Assembly: GCA_030665925.1 (NCBI GenBank)
Contig: DAOUYX010000001.1
Location: forward strand, 1 to 25,880
DNA from: Methanosarcinales archaeon
GTDB taxonomy: Archaea > Halobacteriota > Syntropharchaeia > Alkanophagales > Methanospirareceae
Length of the DNA stretch: 25,880 nucleotides
Direction of reading: 5' to 3'
The notes below the pieces were generated by a model. The model made no database searches, was not told where the DNA came from, and saw only the letters and a program-made list of their open reading frames with translations. Of this stretch, positions 21,803-25,880 are shown piece by piece; position 1 is the first letter of the stretch, and each line of letters starts with the position of its first letter. The position numbers were made by a program, and so were the translations under genes.

Positions 21803-23077
21803 ATGAGGATAGGCGGAGAGAAGAAGGTGAAAGAGACAGTAGAGAAAAAGGAGACGCAGAAGTATCTTATAGGTTGTCTCAAGGATTTGATCAGGATACC
21901 GACGTTCGTGCCGCCGGGTGAGCATTACGGCGAGATAGTAGATTGGCTTATTCCCGTGTTTAACGATCTTGGATTCAAATGCGAAAGAGTGGATATGCCC
22001 GTGGATATTTATGAATCACGGCAAAGGACAGAGGAGTTGAGCGGTGTAAGAGCGAATCTGCTCGCCACTAAGGATTACGGTGCGAAGGAAAGTGTGGACG
22101 TCTATACGCATTTAGACGTGGTTCCAGCAGGAGAAGGCTGGAGTACGCCTCCCTTCGAGCCGGTGATTAAGGACGGCAGAATCTACGGACGCGGGGTGGC
22201 GGATTCAAAAGGGAGTGTCGCATCACTTTTAACTGCGCTGCGCATTATGAATGAGCAGGGATTAGAGGGCAAGTACAATATTCGGGTTGCGTTGACTACG
22301 GACGAGGAACTGGGGCTCTACTCGGGTTTGTGCTTCTTCGCCGATGAAGGATTATTACAAGGCGATTATTTACTGTGCATGGACGGCGATAACGAAGGGG
22401 TGTGCGTGGCAACGAATGGTGTGATGAACTGGGAGATGAAGGTGCTGGGTAGATCGTGTCATAGCTCTATGCCGTTTTTAGGTGTGAATGCGATAGAAAA
22501 CGCGGCGGTCGTGATACGCGAGTTAGAGGCACTGAAGAAAGCCGTTGCGCAAAGGGAATCGAAGGTACCGTGCAGTTCAGAGATGACAGAAATAACTGGG
22601 CAGAAGCACATAAAGCCTGTTTTTAACGTTACGATGATAAACGGTGGTGTGAAGGAGAATCTTATACCTCCGAGCTGCACCTTACGAGGTGACCGGCGCT
22701 ATATTCCCGAAGAAGCGGTTGAGGACGTGGTAAAAGAGTTTGAAGCCGCAGTAGAAACCATAAAAACGAGGCGTGGAATAGATTTAGAACTGTATCTTAA
22801 ACCCGGATTCCCACCCCTGTTTACCGATTCCGATGACGATGACGAATGGGTAACTCGGGTGAAGGATGCAGCATCCGACGCTTTTGGCGTGTCTAAAGAG
22901 ACGATAGGTGTGCAAGGGGGGTTAGACATTGCTTATGCGGTTAAAAAGACGCATCAGCCGGTTTGTGCTCTTGGCGTTGGTAGTTGGACCGAGAGCAATG
23001 CGCATGGACCTGATGAGAACGTTCGGATAAGCGATTTGAAGAATTACGTGAAGTTTTTGATAAGGCTGTTGACGTGA
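21803..23077 (+). CDS. M20-family metallopeptidase (ArgE/DapE/CPG2-like)
   Basis: A 424-aa zinc peptidase or deacylase. Metal and catalytic residues are in order: THLDVVPAG with His103 and Asp105, GRGVADSKGS with bridging Asp134, TTDEELG with catalytic Glu168 and ligand Glu169, CMDGD with Asp194, and NAHGPDE with His401. A lid/dimerisation domain (about 215-335) interrupts the catalytic domain, as in DapE and ArgE. Whether it removes succinyl, acetyl or dipeptide groups cannot be told. Start ATG 21803 has no good ribosome site; a GTG at 21827 behind GGCGGAGAG is an alternative that drops eight residues. The region just upstream is a repeat element, so its promoter may be inside or beyond it. 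Confidence 0.87.
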   Translation: MRIGGEKKVKETVEKKETQKYLIGCLKDLIRIPTFVPPGEHYGEIVDWLIPVFNDLGFKCERVDMPVDIYESRQRTEELSGVRANLLATKDYGAKESVDVYTHLDVVPAGEGWSTPPFEPVIKDGRIYGRGVADSKGSVASLLTALRIMNEQGLEGKYNIRVALTTDEELGLYSGLCFFADEGLLQGDYLLCMDGDNEGVCVATNGVMNWEMKVLGRSCHSSMPFLGVNAIENAAVVIRELEALKKAVAQRESKVPCSSEMTEITGQKHIKPVFNVTMINGGVKENLIPPSCTLRGDRRYIPEEAVEDVVKEFEAAVETIKTRRGIDLELYLKPGFPPLFTDSDDDDEWVTRVKDAASDAFGVSKETIGVQGGLDIAYAVKKTHQPVCALGVGSWTESNAHGPDENVRISDLKNYVKFLIRLLT

Positions 23078-23146
23078 ATGTTAATACTATACTAAACTAA
23101 AAAGGCTATCTTTTTGTTTTGACAAAGAGGAAAAGAGTAAAGGAAA

Positions 23147-23755
23147 ATGCCTATGCGGATCGTAAGCTTAACCGGAGGAGTAGCAAGTGGCAAGAGCCTC
23201 GTGTTACGCACGTTTGCGAATCTCGGCGCTTATGCAATAGATTGCGATGCGCTCAGCAGGGAGGTCGTCATACCGTGCTCGAAGGCGTGGTGGGAGATCG
23301 TGCGTCTCTTTGGCAAAGGTATCCTGAAACGAGATTTAGAGATAGACCGTAAGAAGCTGCGGGAGATCGTGTTCAGTGATTTAAAGAAGCGAAAGGCTTT
23401 AGAGAAGATAATACATCCGGAAGTAAAAAGGAAGTGTGCGGAACGAATAGAGGCGATAAAGAAGATAGAATCGGAGCCCCAAACTCTCGTTGTCGTTGAC
23501 GTCCCGCTGTTAATAGAGACGGGGATGCACGCTGAATTTGATATGGTAATTGTCGTTTACGTCAGCGAAGAGACGCAGATAAGAAGAGTGATGGAACGCG
23601 ATGGTCTAACGAAGACGAAGGCGCGAAAGATGATTGCATTACAGATGCCCCTGAAGGCGAAGTTGAAATTCGCCGATATTGTCATAACTAACGAAGGCAC
23701 ACGAGAAGCAACAGAGAAACAGGTGAGAAGGGTGTTTGCGGCGCTTTCTTCTTAA
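23147..23755 (+). CDS. coaE: Dephospho-CoA kinase, bacterial type (CoaE)
   Basis: Phosphorylates dephospho-CoA at the 3'-OH, the last step of CoA synthesis. 202 aa: P-loop TGGVASGKS at 9-17, YAIDCDALSREV (the IDADxI-like motif) at about 29-40, IHPEV near 87-91, VVVDVPLLIETGM, and the lid and C-terminal QMPLKAKLKFADIVITNEG pattern. Start ATG 23147 with AAAGGA just upstream; ATG 23153 is an alternative. It is the bacterial P-loop family. Many archaea use the unrelated GTP-dependent kinase (DUF359) for this step, so this gene may be an acquisition from bacteria. It follows the peptidase by 69 bases on the same strand. Confidence 0.85.
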   Translation: MPMRIVSLTGGVASGKSLVLRTFANLGAYAIDCDALSREVVIPCSKAWWEIVRLFGKGILKRDLEIDRKKLREIVFSDLKKRKALEKIIHPEVKRKCAERIEAIKKIESEPQTLVVVDVPLLIETGMHAEFDMVIVVYVSEETQIRRVMERDGLTKTKARKMIALQMPLKAKLKFADIVITNEGTREATEKQVRRVFAALSS

Positions 23756-23768
23756 CTTGACTGACCAG

Positions 23769-24119
23769 TTACCTGCTAAAGTCCAATTCTGCGAGAATAA
23801 ACAAATCGATTTCATCTGCTAAATCAGCGAAACGATCCTTAAACTCGCGTATCTTGTCCCTTATCTCTTCTTCAGTCCTTGCTATGTCAAGCTTCTCCTC
23901 GAGGTCTACCTCTTTGTGATAGATGTCATCAATCAACGCGAAAATACCCGGCTGTTTGGCTTTAAACGCGCTTAAATCGTCCGTAATGTTCCCGCCCTTC
24001 TTGTAGTTTGCCAGTATCGCATCGCATTCCTTAAAAATCGCGTCACTTTCCTTATAAAATGAGTCCAGCGTTTTCAAAAAGACTTTTGACGCTTCTTTCA
24101 CTTTCTCTTCTTCTGTCAT
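23769..24119 (-). CDS. Uncharacterised helical protein (116 aa)
   Basis: Acidic, all-helical protein that I do not recognise. It reads as two long amphipathic helical stretches (about 3-45 and 70-105) separated by a loop KKGGNITDDLSAFKAKQPG; FYKESDAIFKECDAIL and IRDKIREFKDRFADLADEI show heptad-like spacing. No membrane helix or signal. Start ATG 24119; a TATA element (ATATTTAAATAT at 24149-24161) predicts a start of transcription about 10 bases before it, so a near-leaderless gene. Convergent with coaE across a short gap. Real by promoter and composition, function unknown. Confidence 0.68.
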   Translation of the reverse strand: MTEEEKVKEASKVFLKTLDSFYKESDAIFKECDAILANYKKGGNITDDLSAFKAKQPGIFALIDDIYHKEVDLEEKLDIARTEEEIRDKIREFKDRFADLADEIDLFILAELDFSR

Positions 24120-24148
24120 TGGTCTGTGATAATGAGTGATAGTACCGG

Positions 24149-24161
24149 ATATTTAAATATT
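24149..24161 (-). promoter_or_regulatory. TATA box for the helical 116-aa gene
   Basis: ATATTTAAATAT, palindromic, centred near 24155; predicted transcription start about 24129. Confidence 0.45.
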
Positions 24162-24178
24162 TCTTGATTTTTATTTTC

Positions 24179-24243
24179 GTATACAAAATATAACTGCCTT
24201 CTCTTTAAGACACAGATTAACACTGATTTACACGGATTTATTT
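24179..24243. repeat. 65-base repeat unit, copy 2 (free-standing)
   Basis: Matches 21552-21616 with five differences, from GTATACAAAATATAACTGCC through CACAGATTAACACTGATTTA to ATTTATTT. Here it is not flanked by the TTGACATTGTCA ends and lacks the second inverted arm. It abuts the end of arcS (stop at 24264-24266). Confidence 0.85.
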
Positions 24244-24263
24244 AGGGTGAACGTTGTTGATTT

Positions 24264-25880
24264 TTATTCCTCCACCTCCCTCACATCCACCGCGACACCC
24301 CTTCGCGATTCCACCATCTCCCAGCCGCTCATTTTCGCTCTACCCACGCCAAACGCCATCTTACCGGTAAAAATAACCTCATCGTTCACCCGTATTTGTT
24401 CGTCTGCGTTAACAACACCCGGCGCTAATATCGAGCCCGTAGGCATGAAATCGCCTATGTGCACCGTGTACGAAGAAAGAAACTGTTTCATACGAAGAGC
24501 ACCCTCCATAGGACGCACTAAAAGCCCGTATTCAGGCACGATTCGTGCAAGGACATCGCCGTTTACGCTGAGTTTATACGAGGGGAACTTCCCGGTTATT
24601 TTCGTTCGTTCTCCTTCTTTCCGCGATACGAGCTCGCGTCCCGCACCCGTACCGAACTGATAATCCGCCATTGCCCTGAGCATGCCCAATTTCTTTTCAA
24701 AGCCTGATAACGGTTTTTTATCGCCACACAGCATGGCTATTCGTGCGTTCAGCCGGTTCAGCGCTTCTTTTGACGTCATTTCCTCGCCTTCCTCGCACGT
24801 GTACACCACGTCCATTCCCAACTCGTCCGCAACACATGAACAGAGTTCTTTGTACGCACCGCTGAGATGCGCAACGAACTGCACGTAATTTCCTGCGTTT
24901 CGCTCAAGGTACGCACGCAGGCACGAAGCTACCCACGCGCGCTCCTCCGCATCCCAGTATCCCGTCACGGGGATGTCGTAGAACGCAGCAGGGTACAGCA
25001 CTTCCAGCTCGCGTGGCACGACACCGAGCGGAGACGTCAGGATAATTTCATGAATATGCCCTTTATATTGTGCAATCGCTTCTCGGAACTTCACGTGAGA
25101 TGGCGACAGTGAATATGGCTTCCGTGCAGAACAGGGTAAAAGCAGCAAAACCTGCCTAACTGGAGGTTCGTATCGTTCCAGCACGCGGTTTACAAACCGC
25201 TTCACTTCTATCCTCTTCAGCGATTCCATTGTATTCGCCATCATGCAGTGGTTTCGAGCAACTGGCGTTCTCCGCTCAAAATACTCCTTTTCATCGAGGT
25301 CTAAGATTCTCAACACCGCGGTTAAAAACGTCGAGGATCGCACCTTCAGCTCCACGTACTCACGCAAACTGCCGGCTCGTATATGCGCTTTTGTCTTCTT
25401 CACTTCCTTCTCCAGAAGCAGCGTGTTATGCTTCGCTAATAACGATGCTTTTTCTATGCTCTCCTTCTCCCTTAACTCATCTACCGTTAACGAGGAGCAG
25501 ACACTACAAGTGCACGGCAATTCCTCCAACTCACTTAAACTCACAGCGCCTTCTTCCGTTTGATAAATACCCTGATAGCCGTTTATCACGGCATTCGTGT
25601 CGTCTATCACGTCAACGCCCATGTAGAACAGAAGTGCAGCATTTTCAGCCGTTGCGATTGCAGGCACCCATAAGGCAACGTCCGACGGTATCGCGTTTCG
25701 CGCATCAATTATCCTGCGAACGAACGCCCGCGGGCTGTAAAGCATAGCAGACGCGAAGGAAAGCACGTAACAATCAACATAGAGTGACGGGATTGCTTCT
25801 TCCATCTTTGTAAACAAAGGGTGCACTTTCGGCAGGAGGACAGCACCTCGTGGTGCGTCATGTAATTCCTCCTGGAATAA
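24264..25880 (-). CDS. arcS: Archaeosine synthase ArcS, N-terminus beyond window
   Basis: Converts preQ0 at tRNA position 15 toward archaeosine. Seen, counted from GTG 25826: zinc ligands Cys105, Cys107, Cys110 and His133 in a TGT-like domain; the family signature PCSARKPYSLSPSH at about 231-244 (PC-x3-KPY-x2-S-x2-H); and a C-terminal PUA RNA-binding domain (about 445-520, with HIGDFMPTGSILAPGV). The frame does not start at GTG 25826: upstream codons read QEELHDAPRGAVLLPKV without a stop to the edge, the usual continuation of this family, so the gene is cut by the window. 538 residues are visible; members I recall are near 570-600, so a few dozen residues are missing. Confidence 0.93.
   Translation of the reverse strand, partial: LFQEELHDAPRGAVLLPKVHPLFTKMEEAIPSLYVDCYVLSFASAMLYSPRAFVRRIIDARNAIPSDVALWVPAIATAENAALLFYMGVDVIDDTNAVINGYQGIYQTEEGAVSLSELEELPCTCSVCSSLTVDELREKESIEKASLLAKHNTLLLEKEVKKTKAHIRAGSLREYVELKVRSSTFLTAVLRILDLDEKEYFERRTPVARNHCMMANTMESLKRIEVKRFVNRVLERYEPPVRQVLLLLPCSARKPYSLSPSHVKFREAIAQYKGHIHEIILTSPLGVVPRELEVLYPAAFYDIPVTGYWDAEERAWVASCLRAYLERNAGNYVQFVAHLSGAYKELCSCVADELGMDVVYTCEEGEEMTSKEALNRLNARIAMLCGDKKPLSGFEKKLGMLRAMADYQFGTGAGRELVSRKEGERTKITGKFPSYKLSVNGDVLARIVPEYGLLVRPMEGALRMKQFLSSYTVHIGDFMPTGSILAPGVVNADEQIRVNDEVIFTGKMAFGVGRAKMSGWEMVESRRGVAVDVREVEE

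Noticed and set aside
1..25880. Defence island, prophage or integrated plasmid
   Set aside because: No integrase, terminase, replication protein, restriction or CRISPR genes; the one toxin-antitoxin pair and the repeats do not make an island, and the rest is housekeeping.

Overview
This window reads as a chromosomal segment of a euryarchaeon with a methanogen-type (methane-forming or methane-oxidising) C1 metabolism. The evidence is methenyl-tetrahydromethanopterin cyclohydrolase (mch), a coupled heterodisulfide reductase pair (hdrC-hdrB), archaeal EF-1A with ribosomal protein S10, an XPB helicase with its Bax1 nuclease partner, a DUF460 protein, and archaeosine synthase (arcS). Many genes start either behind GGTGAT/GGAGG Shine-Dalgarno sequences or a few bases after a TATA box, which is typical of archaea. 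My guess, from memory of family resemblance only, is a relative of the Methanomicrobia / Syntrophoarchaeia / Methanophagales (ANME-1) group. No marker here settles the species.

Layout. 1-2900: a bacterial-type cobT (+), an ACT-domain regulator (-), a small membrane protein (-) and mobA (+). 2900-6900: a repeat-derived hairpin, a PHP phosphoesterase translationally overlapped with a citramalate/isopropylmalate synthase (both -), then a divergent flavodoxin-like gene whose real start appears to be CTG, and an ornithine cyclodeaminase/alanine dehydrogenase family gene. 6900-9700: accessory stretch with a MazF/PemK toxin-antitoxin pair, the C-terminal remnant of a surface protein with an archaeosortase-type tail, two proteins I do not recognise, and a MITE-like repeat. 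9747-12603: XPB-Bax1 operon. 12604-13500: about 0.9 kb of gene debris (an SMR/SugE-like transporter remnant and part of an unidentified protein) and the upstream region of tuf. 13501-15457: EF-1A, S10 and a small coiled-coil protein. 15520-16964: hdrC-hdrB (-). 17074-20605: an MJ0936-type phosphodiesterase, DUF460, a helical unknown, mch and a 24-codon ORF coupled to it. 20705-25880: a phosphoribosyltransferase, a second copy of the MITE-like repeat, an M20 peptidase, bacterial-type coaE, a helical unknown, and arcS, which runs off the right edge.

How the genes fit together. mch and hdrCB belong to methanogenesis or its reversal (C1 transfer on tetrahydromethanopterin; CoM-S-S-CoB reduction). 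cobT could serve the corrinoid needed by methyltransferases, mobA the molybdo/tungstopterin enzymes, and the citramalate/isopropylmalate synthase branched-chain amino acid synthesis. EF-1A, S10 and archaeosine synthase serve translation. XPB-Bax1 serves DNA repair.

The most noteworthy points are: two related dispersed repeat families, one nested in the other, at four places; a flavodoxin gene with an apparent CTG start behind a good Shine-Dalgarno; three divergent gene pairs sharing one near-symmetric TATA element; a micro-ORF joined to mch by ATGA; and two bacterial-type cofactor genes (cobT, coaE). I see no CRISPR array, rRNA, tRNA or complete insertion sequence. I found no convincing novel multi-gene system; the best candidates for unknown biology are the repeat family and the unrecognised proteins.
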